Shown here piece by piece: positions 1-11,105 of a stretch of DNA of 64,000 nucleotides. Source of the DNA: Salvator merianae (lineage: Eukaryota > Chordata > Lepidosauria > Squamata > Teiidae); NCBI GenBank assembly GCA_003586115.2, contig QVOM02000101.1:24842512-24906511 (forward strand). The letters are read 5' to 3'. The stretch's first letter is position 1. Each line of letters opens with the position of its first letter. The translations under genes were made by a program, and so were the position numbers. The notes beneath the pieces were generated by a model, which saw nothing but the letters and a program-made list of their open reading frames with translations, did no database searches and had not been told where the DNA came from.

Positions 1-110
1 AGCATAGCCTATGCCTAATTTCCTGTACTGCATGGCCTTGAACAACCCACGTACGGTGATAAGTGTCCATCTTCACGCATCTGGACTGTTTGGAACCATA
101 GGATTAACTA

Positions 111-572
111 TGGGCCTTTTCATACTTTCCACAATGGAATGGTCTAATCTGATCATTCCAAAATAGAACAGTCCCTGTGGTGTGGCAATCATTCACACTG
201 TGGGGGCTGGAACAGCCCGGAAATGGGCTTCCAGCATTCATAGTGTGAATGCCAGCTGCTGCCCCCATGACAGCAGCCACAGAAACATCTGACTGCTTCC
301 ATGGTGACCAGGGATGTGGTGCACAACTGCATAGCTGCAGCTATGAAGCCACGACCTACAGCATTCACACACAGAAGTGGGTGTGAATGCTGTGTACAGG
401 GAGCAGTCCAGCTGCTCCCAGAACAGCTGCCGACAACAATTCTGCTGTTCACAGCTAGTAATGATTAAGAGTGTCTGCAGATGCTCTCAATTGCTCAGGC
501 TTTCATGAAATGTGAACACGCTGTGCTCGTGAGTTCCTCATGCTCACTAGCACTAAAGTGTGAACAGGCCCA
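111..572 (-). mobile_element. hAT-like non-autonomous element, family A
   Basis: The left end reads TGGGCCTTTTCATACTTTCC and the right end GTGTGAACAGGCCCA, so the ends are imperfect inverted repeats. Its middle (paired 'GTGTGAATGC' blocks, 'CAGCTGCTCCCAG') matches, in opposite orientation, the copies at 34.8 and 50.7 kb. No transposase is encoded; the open frames inside are incidental. Length (462 bp) agrees with those copies (474 and 421 bp). No convincing 8-bp target duplication remains, so exact ends are inferred from the inverted repeats. hAT membership is inferred from end type and relatives. Confidence 0.6.
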
Positions 573-1540
573 ATATAAAGTAAATAGGTGGAAGAGCAAA
601 AAATATTATGTACACTTTAGCTCAAGCATTTCCTGGCAAATTGGGAACATCCACAACTTCCTTTACTTCTAAGAGACATTCCAATATGGAAGTTTGGACT
701 GCACTGTTCTTGAGTTGCTTTAAAAATATGGCCTAAATGGTTTTTGTTCATTTTGGGTGGCTAAATCACAGAATATCTTTTCATTGTGGGAGCAGCAAAA
801 TGTTGAATTCAACTCATGCTGATACTTCCTGAAAAAAGGTTGTTATAAGAACATAATAATATTTATAACAGCCAACTTTTCAGTGAATGAAACATTTTTC
901 ACAATGCTTATTCCATCCATTAAAATGACCCCCCACAAGTTAGCCAGAAATATTATTCAAATTAGAGATTCAATAAGAATCAATTATTTTTTGGCAGCAA
1001 CAGTTAATAATATATAAAGAACAGCTAATTTTTAAATGGTGGTTGCCAAATGTTGGAAGACAGGAGAACGAAGTCCTTTAGAATTGTGGGAACAGATCAG
1101 TAAGGTTGTATTAATTGAAAAATTATGTTTCTCTCACAAAAGTTTAGATTATGAGGCTGTCTGTATGATGCATTAGTTTATGATATTATATCCAGCCTTG
1201 TTTCTGTAGAGATCAAGGTAGCAAACATTCTTCTTTCCCCCCTCTGTTTCATTTTCAGAACAACCCTGTGGCGGAGGTTAGGTTGAGCTCAGAGTACTTC
1301 AGTAATACTCCCCCCTCCATTCCATCCAAAATCTTTGCACTAGTTTTATCTGTCCTGATTTTCTTGCAGAGAACCTTGTCAACCAAAGTTTAGTGTCAAA
1401 GTTATTAATTGTTTTGGGCTTCCAGCCTCCATTCTCAGTGGATTTCCAGGTCAGGAATGGCAATTGAATCAGTTGCCATCAGTAGTAATGGTAACAAAAC
1501 TGGGCCTCACTAAATGCTGTGGGACTCCTTGACAATATGG
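573..1540. other. AT-rich unique-looking DNA, nothing recognised
   Basis: No reading frame, repeat or RNA signal could be supported here. It holds short homopolymer runs and a C/T-rich patch near 1235-1250 only. Confidence 0.5.
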
Positions 1541-1625
1541 AAAATGATTATGGATGATGGAAAATGGAGAATGGAATCCAACAGCATCTGAAGGGCACAG
1601 AACTGGATATCCTTGCCCTACATAT
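1541..1625. repeat. Decayed palindromic short interspersed repeat
   Basis: The stretch with 'GGAATCCAACAGCATCTGAA' followed by 'GGGCACAGAACTGG' resembles a short palindromic repeat common in reptile genomes ('...TCCAACAGCATCTGGAGGGCACA...'). Only one half is recognisable. A second, more symmetrical example lies near 20.1 kb. Identification is from memory of the family's appearance. Confidence 0.35.
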
Positions 1626-2264
1626 ATCTTTTCACACCCAATTTCCCGGAAACAACTGACTGTTTTATGTCCTCTTTGGCTTACAGCAGTGAAAAGCAAT
1701 TGTTTCCATTCAAAAGTCTCCATTTTCCGTTTCATATCTAGATTTCCTGAAGAATCATAGAAGTGCCTTGACCAAAGCTGAGCACAAGAGCAGTGAGCTT
1801 ATGCTCTATCCTGAGAATATTTATGGTGTATCTAGCCATGAAAAGGTTTCCTAATCAATTATATGATGCCATGTAACAAAGAAATTGCTGAAACAGTTGT
1901 CAGTCAATTGTATCCATCACAACACTGCTGTCTTTCTCACTGTGTGAAACTATGACAGTAAATAGATCCAGGCTTGAAATGAATGTATTGAGACAGTAAA
2001 TCAGCCTTGCACACTAAAGAAGAGGGTGTTTCCCATTTCAGATATCTCCCATTTCAGTTTGGAAATGCACACATAAAATTACATCTGCAGCTTTTGATTT
2101 GGCAGGGTTTAGGGCTCTTATGCATATGTAACTCCAGACTTGCTTACTTGCTGTCATTCATTCTGCAGGCTTCTATCCAGTAGTGACAAAGAGACTGCTG
2201 CAACTGGCAATAGCTAGGGTGTTTTTTGTCACCAGAATAACAAGTTAAGGGCTTTTTTTTAGCA

Positions 2265-2580
2265 CTTACCTGCTTCAGATCTAGATCAGTGGGGCTGTAT
2301 TAGCCCAGCTCACTTACCTGGATCACAGTCATGTGTTCCAGGTCAGACTGCTGGTCCCTCTGATAAACCCAATTAATCAGATCATGGATTAAGGCTTTCC
2401 TCAATCAGGGACACTCATTAACAAAGTGGCATCACACTTTGCAGAGGGCCATGTGACTGTGGACAGCCTACAGCTGCTCCTGATCATGGTTAGTTGTGGA
2501 GCATTAATTTGTGCTCCAGTGCTTTACTGGGAGCAGCTAGCATGCTCCAGGTAAAGTACATTTGCACCCATTCCTGGATA
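2265..2580 (+). mobile_element. Composite of hAT-like element fragments (families B and A)
   Basis: The first part (AGCACTTACCTGCTTCAGAT, then 'GATCAGTGGGGCTG') resembles the start of the family-B element at 55.6 kb. From about 2400 the text ('TTTGCAGAGG', 'CAGCTGCTCCTGATCA', 'TTTACTGGGAGCAGCT') matches the inner part of family A at 34.9 and 50.8 kb. Both are truncated and no complete inverted repeat pair was found. Confidence 0.45.
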
Positions 2581-4370
2581 CAGTTCTTATATTTATTCTC
2601 ACTTTTCTTTATTAAACTGTTTTCCATTTTTGGAAATTGGTTCAGTTATTTCTTAGTTCAGTTGCCTTTAGGGAACTGTCATATTTCCTTATGTAATGCA
2701 ATCATTACAGGGTTCAAATTTATGGTGTTCCATCACCATCTCAACTTCATCCATCACAATTATCTTATCAGACTAACACAGTGTTACCAGGAAATATTCT
2801 GATTTCCAAACTCATTCTTGATGAGATCTAGCCACCAATCACTGACACAAGATATTATGCAAATAAACACAATCATTCACCTTTTAAAGTTCATGAACAG
2901 CTTATAGCTACTAAGGAAGGGATCACTTTTGCTAGTGAATGAAATCTCATTTGTATGCTGTTTCTCTTTTGTTCTCCTTTTAGTGCTAAGTGAGACTTAC
3001 ACAACATAGCACTATGCCACATCACTCTATACATACAAGGTGGGTTTTCTAAGTAAAACATTAATAATAAATTGAAGGGAGAGTTAAAAATGTCTGGTAA
3101 GTTACAAGTATATCACATACGTTTCACTGAATAGCATAAGAGAGAAGTTGCATATGTCTGAGCTAGAGACAGCTGGTTGTTCCCTTTTTACCAGAAAAAG
3201 GAATTTTAAGAGACTAAGATGAACCCCTAAGTGTCAAAGCTATGCAACTCCCTGCAGAACAGTAGAGCAATCAATTTTTTCCTCATTTATTCCTGTTCAC
3301 AGGAATTTTAAACCTTTACATACAATAAAATAGAGAAGCAGTACGAGTTAAATAGAGAAGGATATGGACTTTTGCATCAGTCATGGCATTCTAAACAGGT
3401 ATTTTTGCACATGGAAGCACCCTTGGTTGAATTCTACAGCATCACTTGCCGTACCTATCCTTGAATAGATGCTTAATAGCTAAAGAAACTTTTACAACAT
3501 GCGTACTTAGAGTATTACTTGCTTCCATTTTTGCAACACTACATAACACATAGTTGTCAAAAAACAAAAAGAAAAAAGGTCCAAGCTCTTGAAGTGATTT
3601 ATTTGTTCCTCTCATTCTAAAATATATTAGATGGTGTAGTGAATACAGGCATTTGACAGGCAATTTTGTAGGATGATGATAATTTATATTATTTCAAACA
3701 AAACACCTCCCTCACCCAGTTTATCTCACAAACCAGATGCAGCTGTCATTGTTTTGTACCATGGCTACAAATTTTAAAAACCACATAGATATTCCAAAAT
3801 TGCCCTTCTGTTATTTCTCAGGCTAAAGGATAGAGATGTACTATGCAGTGATAAGTTTTGCTCCATTAATTAAATCCAAGCATTTATATATACCACAGAG
3901 GTATCAACATTTTCTTGCCTAAAAGAACTGGCGAAACTGACAGCAGCTGTCTCTATTTCTCTTCACTCTTGATTGAAGGACACAACATAGCCAAAGTTAT
4001 ATATTACTGAGTTTCATTGCTAAGAATCTTGCCAGAAGAAGATGGTGGCCCTCTATCTCCTCAATAACTTGGGACGACAACATGAACATCTGCCTACTCT
4101 TGTGTCTGTTGATGGTACTATGAGTGTTGCTGTACTAATGGCATGTTTCCTTTTACCTCCTGTTCCAAAATAAACATCTTAGGGTTATACAGGCATGTTG
4201 GTGAAGTCATCACACAAAGTGGCTTACTGTGCTAGATAGAGGGCCTTCTCTCTCCAATTTTGCCCCCGGGAGGTTCCCCCCCCCCGCTCTTCCTCTCTCT
4301 CCCTTGAACAGATTTTTTAATAAACAAACAAATAAATAAAAAATAGATTGGCTTTTGATTATCACTTAGA
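2581..4370. other. Intergenic or intronic DNA, nothing recognised
   Basis: No coding signal, mobile element or tandem array was recognised in this 1.8 kb. Short open frames occur on both strands but show no family resemblance. Confidence 0.45.
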
Positions 4371-4404
4371 TTTTTCTTTCTTTCTTTCTTTCTTTTTTTT
4401 TTTT
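4371..4404. repeat. (TTTC)n microsatellite with T-run
   Basis: Five or so TTTC units run into a T tract, preceded 20-50 bases upstream by AAAT/AAAC-type units. Confidence 0.9.
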
Positions 4405-5417
4405 GCAATCACAGATTTTGGAGAGGGAAATCAAGTCCTACATGAGCTGCCATAGATAGCTTCTGGGTCAGAAGTTCTGTAGGCCTACCATATGGACACC
4501 TAGCAGCTTCCTTCCACATAAACAAGGTTGCTAAGCAACCAGAAAAAAATCAGCAAATACCTGTGGTGACTACTTCTTTTTAATCTTGGTGTTTGGGCAG
4601 GCAGAAACACGGATGAAGCTTTGGTGACTGGATCTTTGTCTCAGGCCCAATTAGCATGCTTAGAGAAACAGACCCTATACAACCGGTTTCCAGACCTTTT
4701 TTTTCCTTCCCCCAGTAAAGCATTAATGTTGAGAGAGCATTGAGAGAGATTATCTTATGGGTCTTCTCTAAGCTGATGCTCCCCCCACATCCCATTTTAA
4801 TGTAGGTTTAAGTATTGTCGACTGCATGCTTTCCACTTTTCTTTTTATGGTATTCATGTATGCATATATCTGAAAGGGAAATGTGGCAATCAGAAAAGGA
4901 AATGTGGCAATCATGTTCTCTTCATTTCCTGTCTTAAGAGAATCCACTTGTTCTTAGTCAACATAAATTGATTTCTGAATCGTTCATACCTGACTGGATA
5001 GGTGCTTCTGAATTTAGGGAGATATTGTGTCTGGACTAACACAGGCACTTAAAGTTTTCTGACATTTTCCTCAGTTCTCTCTGTGCTGTTCTACGTATGA
5101 GACAAGACAGTGCTATGACAGGGCTACAGGTCCCATTGTGTTCTAATCACCCCCCCACTTTTGGGGGGGGGATGAGGGCAAAACATAACACTTTCTGCTT
5201 CAAACTCAACTAAACCTGCCTCTCCTAAGATATCTTCTAGTCTATGAAGTTATTATTATAAACAAAATGGATCAGTGAGAGGGTTAAAGTTACAAGCTGT
5301 ATATATATATAGCAGGGTAGGTGCTTCCTTCCACATAGTAATGAGCTTTGACGAGATAGTGCCTTTTTATTATTACAAGAGCTTCAAACCCTTGTCATGT
5401 AGGTTGTATTGGCATAC
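4405..5417. other. Unassigned DNA with a short local duplication
   Basis: No gene or element recognised. 'GGAAATGTGGCAATCA' occurs twice within 25 bases near 4878-4915, a small local duplication. A C-run/G-run pair near 5150-5171 could form a small hairpin. Confidence 0.45.
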
Positions 5418-5430
5418 AATACTACTACTG

Positions 5431-5463
<33 letters not shown>
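5418..5463. repeat. (TAC)n trinucleotide microsatellite
   Basis: About 15 TAC units with one interruption (TGC). It generates the poly-leucine tail of a chance open frame on the plus strand. Confidence 0.95.
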
Positions 5464-6291
5464 AAATCTAAGCTGGATTCATGACTGTTTGGAGTTGGGA
5501 TTGTTCATACAACAGTCTTCCCCCTCACCCCCATGTACATTTTAAGCTCGAGAAAGTGGATCAGAGGTAGAATCAGAACATAAGGGACTCATGCTATTAT
5601 CTCTATGGCACTTCTGAGATATTTCTTTTTCTAAGCATGAACACAGCCTAGTCAAAGACAGTCAACATCTCCGGAATGTTTGAACATTGTATAATTAGAG
5701 CATCAACCACAGGAAGGATAGGATATTGGAGTAAAGGAAGCTTAAGGCAGCTTCATCCTAGATGTTTCAGAATTGGTTCTGGTATATTTTCTGAACTACA
5801 ATTTGCTTCACTTGTGGTCACAACCGCAAGCACATATATGCAGTGTTTCATAAGCATATCTAGTCTGAGCTCAGAATAGTTCATGACATTAATGAATTCT
5901 GCAATGAATGGTTAAGTAAAACTAGATCATGTACAATCTGGTCGATTGATTTGTATAAGCTCTGTCTGATTCCCAAGGGTGTATTAGATGGCACTAAAGC
6001 CAATTCAAAATATATGATGGAGAGTAGAGGCTTACAGGATGGATTCCTGGCTTTCTCCCAAAGAAAGTATGGGTAACCACTTCTCTTTGCAAAGGGTACC
6101 GTATGGATGGGTTTCATTTTCCCAAGTGAAGGCTTATATCTGGGGCTACTGCATAGACCAGAGAAAAGTCACTTTCCACAATGCAGTTTTGCTGGCCAAG
6201 CTGGAAACAATTATACATCCCAGCCACAAAAAAATGTTCACTTTATGCAAACCAACCAAACAACCATCAAAATCAGAACAGGCAGAGCTGA

Positions 6292-6328
6292 AACAACAAC
6301 AACAACAACAACAAAAACAACAACAACA
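6292..6328. repeat. (AAC)n trinucleotide microsatellite
   Basis: AAC units with one AAAAAC interruption. Such runs often mark the tail of a BovB-derived SINE, but no tRNA-like head was recognised upstream, so it is called a simple repeat. Confidence 0.9.
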
Positions 6329-7057
6329 TTTCAGTGATATAGAAATCCCAGCGGATGTCTTGTTGTCTCTTTGAATCTTTTGTCACAGACTAACTTGTAG
6401 AGTCAAGACCATGCTGACACTGATGAAATTACCCAGCAAATGAACAGCCTCCTGAGGCTGCACTATCACAGGTAATAAAAGAAATGTAGAGGGAAAAAAA
6501 ATCTTGGTTTTATGCAACCAAAATTTCAATGACGAAAGTTAACTATGGGATACTAATCTGTATGCCAATATCTTATTCTCTCTGAAACATTCTCAACCTA
6601 TTTTGGAGTCACGTAAGGAAAAAAAAAAAACATTAGTATGAAAAGTTTGAACATTAATCCTGGATAAGCAGATCATCATCATCATCAAGATGATGCAAAG
6701 GGTAGATAGAAATGTTATTGAGTTCATTGGAGATAATAGTTATCCACTATTTTCACTTCAGAAATGAAGCAACTGCCACATCCAAACCCTGACAATTATC
6801 TAAACACAGGGCAAGAAGGATTTACATATATGTTTCTTTTTCCTTTCCTTTCTTCCTGTTTTAAAAAATCCATTCCATTTAAAAAAAAGGGAAGATACTT
6901 ATTGTGCCAGTTTCAGGTCTGACAAAGTATAGGATAGGATCATTTCAAGGAACAGAGTAGAGGGAGATGATATTTATTTATTATTACATTTTATTTTATG
7001 TAAACACTTATAGATTTTATAGATCATTGGTTACTCCCCCAATACCCTGAAATGTAT

Positions 7058-7168
7058 TGACCAGTTTCAACTCCCCAAATTTGGTCTGATTTGGTTCAAT
7101 TTGAACTGGCTCAAACGAAACTGTTTGATTCAAGCTGTTCAAATTTGAAGCAGATTTGCATGTCTCTA
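7058..7168. mobile_element. Fragment of hAT-like element, family C (CAAA/TTTG-rich subfamily)
   Basis: Text built from 'GGTTCAATTTGAACTGG' motifs and closing with TGCATGTCTCTA. The better copies at 39.0 and 44.6 kb share the same motifs and end in GCACATCTCTA. Only the right part is present. Confidence 0.5.
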
Positions 7169-7849
7169 CTATTCGTTCATTGCATATGTCCATGTTATAT
7201 CTTTTCTGTTCTCTATTAAGCGATTTTACATTTTTGAACATTTAGAGGTGTAGAATAAATTAGCAGAATCTACAGAAAGTAATGGGACAGATTATTAGTC
7301 CCCTGGACCTTCAGTTTAGCAAGAACTCACAGTTATATTTCTGTCTGAAAATTATTATTTGAAGTAGGAACATGAAGCTTGAGAAGACAGCCTGAAATTC
7401 ATTTTAGTTAAATAATACAAAATAATTGTTCACATTTGAATGGTTATTATGCAACTGGGGTAATAAAAGAGTATGTCTGTATTTGAATACATTCTACCTA
7501 TCTAATAAATATGACAATTGCCTCAAAATCTACTGTTTATAGTCCCTTCTACACCATCACAGAAAAACACTTAAAGGCATTGTCACAGGCATAGAGGGCA
7601 TATTAAAATGGCTTCTACTTCTGAGCTTATACTAACTGATGGAATTAATTATATTATCTCAGTGATCTCTGCCAAATGGACTTCACCATAACTTTCCTAT
7701 CTTTACCTGGCAACTACCTGCTTCTCAGAGTTCAGCTATTATTCAGGTACACAAAGTGATACAGCTCTACCTGGATGTTTTCACTCAAAACTGCAAGTGG
7801 GAGATCATATGTTTAGATGTTTATGAACACTAGAACTTTTCTTTGTTTA

Positions 7850-8225
7850 TCTTGAATATTTATATATCACTTTATACTAAAAATCTCAAAGCAGCTCACA
7901 TTTTAAAAAATAATGATATAATAATAATCATAAACATATAAACCAATATATAAAAGTACTATTTAAAATTGTGGATAGATAAGAACAGACAGATGCAGGG
8001 CAGGTCTGAGTGAAGAAGATTATCTTTAATAGGCACCTAAGTAGTGAAGTAGAAGGTGGGAGATGGGAAAGTATTCTATAGAGTAGGCACCACCACAGAT
8101 AAGGTCCTACTGAGGGTACCTGCAAGTAAACATTATATTATGGTACCCACAGCAGGACTTCCCCAAATGATCTCAGTGATCTCACAAACCTCTAATGGGG
8201 GAGGCAATCTAGAACTAGGCTAGGC
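7850..8225 (-). mobile_element. L2/CR1-type LINE 3' UTR remnant
   Basis: In plus orientation the order is an AT-rich 'TTTATATATCACTTTATACT' head, 'AAATCTCAAAGCAGCTCACA', an A-rich tract, then 'GATGCAGGGCAGG' and 'ATGATCTCAGTGATCTCA'. This is the known layout of an antisense LINE 3' UTR in reptile genomes. No reverse transcriptase coding is left. Assignment to L2 rather than CR1 is uncertain. Confidence 0.45.
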
Positions 8226-8413
8226 CATTTCCTTTTCACAGACAGGATTTTAAAATTATTTACTTTACACATTTTCATCTGCTCAACATTATAACTTGCA
8301 GGGAAATTTCCAATAATAAAAAATAAATAAAATTATACTAGAAGAAAATGTTCTCTTCCCATCTCATCTTTGCAAGTCATGCAGACAACAAAACTAAATG
8401 TCATTCACAGAAA

Positions 8414-8444
8414 TTAAAATAAATAAATAAATAAATAAATAAAA
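8414..8444. repeat. (AAAT)n microsatellite
   Basis: Seven or so AAAT units without an attached recognisable retroelement. Confidence 0.9.
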
Positions 8445-8884
8445 TTGAATTAAATTTGAGGGGCAGTCTACAGTTTGAGTGCTTGACCTGTTTAGACAGT
8501 TGAAGTCATTTTAAACTACCATTAGAACCAATTCTTCTCAAGACACTTTAAAATAGCCTCAAAACATCTCTTTTGAAAGGAACATTTGGTATTACTACTG
8601 GATGTCTCATTTTGGACTGCACTGGATCTTCTTTGCTATGGGTGGGTCAATTTATTTATTTTAAATTCTGCCAACTAATAGAAATAAATGTAAAAACTCT
8701 TCCTTTGTTCCATTTGTAAAACCCTTTCCAAGTTGCAGTAATTCATGGTACCCATCTTCCCATGCAGCAGTAGAAATTTGTGGGAAGGATAGAGAAGTGT
8801 TTGTCATAATACTGCAAGTTTCATTAAGAATTAAATTGCGCTGAAGAAGACATTCTATTTTTTTTCTCCAAACAAGGGCCTCCA

Positions 8885-8953
8885 CCAAGTATAAAAAACA
8901 ATTTGCTAGCAAGTGCCCTTGACACTTGCTAGCACAAAGCGTGAACAGGCCCC
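8885..8953 (-). mobile_element. Terminal fragment of family A hAT-like element
   Basis: Ends in 'GCTAGCACAAAGCGTGAACAGGCCCC', whose complement matches the start of the 34.8 kb copy (CAGGGCCTGTGCGTT then TTTGTGCTAGC). Only about 70 bp is kept. Confidence 0.5.
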
Positions 8954-9214
8954 TTGTCTCTGAATATGTACATGTCTGTTTTACACATTTTGTCTTAAAC
9001 TAGCATTGAAAGTTATGTGCATAAGGATGAAGCACAGTGCCTTGAAATAAGGACTAAGCAATACAATACATCCTTAAAAAATTAATATCCTTTAAAGATT
9101 AACAAAAGATCCACTGCCAAAATAACAGGTAGTAAAAAAGACAGTGTTATGTCAAAATGGTTATGTCAAGTAAGGGGCAACTGTGTTGCCAGCTCTGTTC
9201 ATGATGACAAAATA

Positions 9215-9440
9215 TGACACATTTCATAAGAATTCTGTGCAGGAAAGCCAAATTAATTAAAATGGGTTGCTGCCTTTGGTGACAAGCCTGTTAAGGTTGT
9301 TTTCAGTCCTCCAAGTGCATTGCTGAAGCTGAATTTGACAGCAGAGCACTCATGAAGATAAGGAAATCTGAGCCATTTCTGAAAGATGAATCCAAATTAT
9401 TTGCATCTAGATAAAGCTTCAAAAGCTCCCCTGGTACACT
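9215..9440. other. Repeat-free stretch, candidate conserved non-coding element
   Basis: No repeat or coding signal is visible. The complex, balanced sequence stands out among decayed repeats. Whether it is conserved cannot be told from one genome. Confidence 0.2.
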
Positions 9441-9486
9441 AAACATATTTTATATATTTATTCAGTGCATTTATGTACCTCAGAAT

Positions 9487-9993
9487 AAGGTCCTTTCTGC
9501 ATAGGATATTATTATGTGTCAGGAAAGGGTCTATTGGCCTCTCCTCTGCACATTAGTGCAGGGAAAGGGAGGCCCCACCCACTTGTAGCATGCTTCATCT
9601 GTATAGGACAGAGCATGAAGTAGGCGAGGGCACCCAAAATGGTGTCCTAGTCCAGTTTATTGGCATAGAGGTCTATCGACATGCTACTTACCTGTAGCAG
9701 AAGAGCAGGCCATGGGTAGAAGATACATAGTCCCTTCTTCTAGGATATGGAGCCCCATGCTGGTGGTGCAAAGAGGATGCACTGTCAAAATAGGTCCATT
9801 GGAACTCCTGGTCTTTGGAGAGTCCTGTGCTGGTTTCAAAACTGACACAACCTTCAGAGCTGGTGGCAGAGTCTGGTATGGGACTAGCTGTGCCAATGCA
9901 GACATCCCTTTCCCATGCCACCAGCAACCCATCCCAGTCTGTGACAGGATACTAATCTACTAATCCTGGAACATGGTGTCCTGCCCTATCCTG
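9487..9993. mobile_element. Probable hAT-like element, family B
   Basis: Starts AAGGTCCTTTCTGCATAGG, the family-B terminal motif. The right end is not clear and is placed near the last family-like text. Three overlapping open frames of 79-83 codons occur on both strands, which reflects fewer stop codons in this GC-richer element rather than coding. Confidence 0.4.
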
Positions 9994-10104
9994 AGATTGT
10001 GAATGTATGTGCAAAAGAATGAGGAAAATTGCTATTCCTAATGATTTATTTATATATCTATCTTACCCTATAACTGAAGGTATAGGTCATAGCATATGCA
10101 CAGA

Positions 10105-10390
10105 TCTTAAAAGAGTTGCACTGGCTACCAATTCACTACAGAACCCAATTCAAAGTGTTAAGGGTCCTAAATGACTTGGGGCCCAAATATTTAAAGGAAC
10201 ACCTTCACCCATATTGACCTGCCTATGCTTTATAATCTACAGATGAGGCCTTCTTGTTTGTATCATCACCTTCAGTAGCTAAAGAGGTGGGTACTTGGGA
10301 CAGTGCCTTCTTGATGGTAGCCTCCAGACTATGAAATAGTCCTCCCTGAGATGCACCAGGTATCTTGCTATATACTTTTAGAAAGCTCTC

Positions 10391-10467
<77 letters not shown>

Positions 10468-10579
10468 TTCAGGCACTGCTATTGTTTTTAGTGGGTTCTT
10501 TTAATCTGTTTTTACTGTGGCAACTCACCCTAAGATCTTCAGATATAGGGTGGAATAAAAATAAATAGATAAATAAATA
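10105..10579 (+). mobile_element. L2-clade LINE, C-terminus of ORF2 and 3' end
   Basis: The plus strand encodes the end of an L2-type ORF2: 'LHWLPIHYRTQFKVL' and then 'LNDLGPKYLKEHLHPY', followed by a stop. Decayed text equivalent to the post-RT region follows to about 10375. After a (CT)n(AC)n tract the 3' UTR resumes and closes with 'GGTGGAATAAAAATAAATAG', the AT-rich tail of such elements. The copy is 5'-truncated and inactive. Function in intact elements: target-primed reverse transcription. Confidence 0.75.
10385..10466. repeat. Compound (CT)n(AC)n microsatellite inside a LINE
   Basis: About 28 CT units with GT interruptions pass directly into 12-13 AC units. It splits the L2 copy, so it expanded after that insertion. 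Confidence 0.95.
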
Positions 10580-10596
10580 AATGGAATTAATGGAAG

Positions 10597-10876
10597 TCAA
10601 CTCTCACTGTTCATTGGAAAGACAAATACTGAAGCTGAAGCTCAAATATTTTGGCCATACAATGGGAAGAAAAACAGCACTCATTGGAAAAGGTTCTGAT
10701 GCTGGAAAGGTTGAAGGCAAAAGGTGGAAGGGTCAGAAGAGGATGAGATAGATAGATGGTGTCATGGAAGCAACAAACATGAGCTTGGACAAACTCTGGG
10801 AGACAGTAGAGGGCAGAAGGGCTGGGCTTGCTAGGGTCCATGAGTTTACAAAGAGTTGGATATGGCTTAATGACTG
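10597..10876 (+). mobile_element. BovB/RTE LINE 3' end
   Basis: Plus-strand translation gives the characteristic BovB ORF2 terminus: 'KLKYFGHTMGRKTALIGK', 'GKVEGKRWKGQKRMR', a stop, 'IDGVMEATNMSLDKLWE', then 'VHEFTKSWIWLND'. Known BovB proteins have FGH.MR...SLEK...GK.EG.R.RG.QR.RW.DG in this order. In-frame stops show it is dead. It sits directly between two oppositely oriented L2 pieces. BovB is typical of squamates. Confidence 0.8.
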
Positions 10877-10879
10877 AAC

Positions 10880-11105
10880 TCCTGGCCTCTGCCTCCACTT
10901 GAACTTCAAGCATTAGTGCAGAATCCAAGAACACTCTCGGATTCCACACATCTCCTTTCTAGGACAACACAACCTCATGGACTTGAGACCCTGTAACACA
11001 CAACATTTTCATTTTGTTCGGATTCAGTTTCAAGTTATTGGCACCCATCTAGTCCATTATTGCCTCCAAGCACCAATCAAGTACTTTGGGGCTTTCTGCA
11101 TTTGC
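10880..11105 (-). mobile_element. L2-clade LINE, internal RT-domain fragment
   Basis: The minus strand encodes 'NNLKLNPNKMKMLCVTGS' (L2: ANKLKLNPDKTEALLVG) and then 'FLDSALMLEVQVEAEAR' (L2: LLDPSLSLEAQV...ARS). This is the RT thumb region. It abuts the BovB piece without a gap, so the junction is a truncation or rearrangement point. Confidence 0.7.

Noticed and set aside
6039..6374. 111-codon plus frame with a poly-Gln run
   Set aside because: The Gln run comes from the (AAC)n repeat; no family resemblance in the remainder.
10223..10462. 79-codon minus frame with Arg-Glu runs
   Set aside because: Translation of the (CT)n(AC)n microsatellite joined to an antisense L2 piece.
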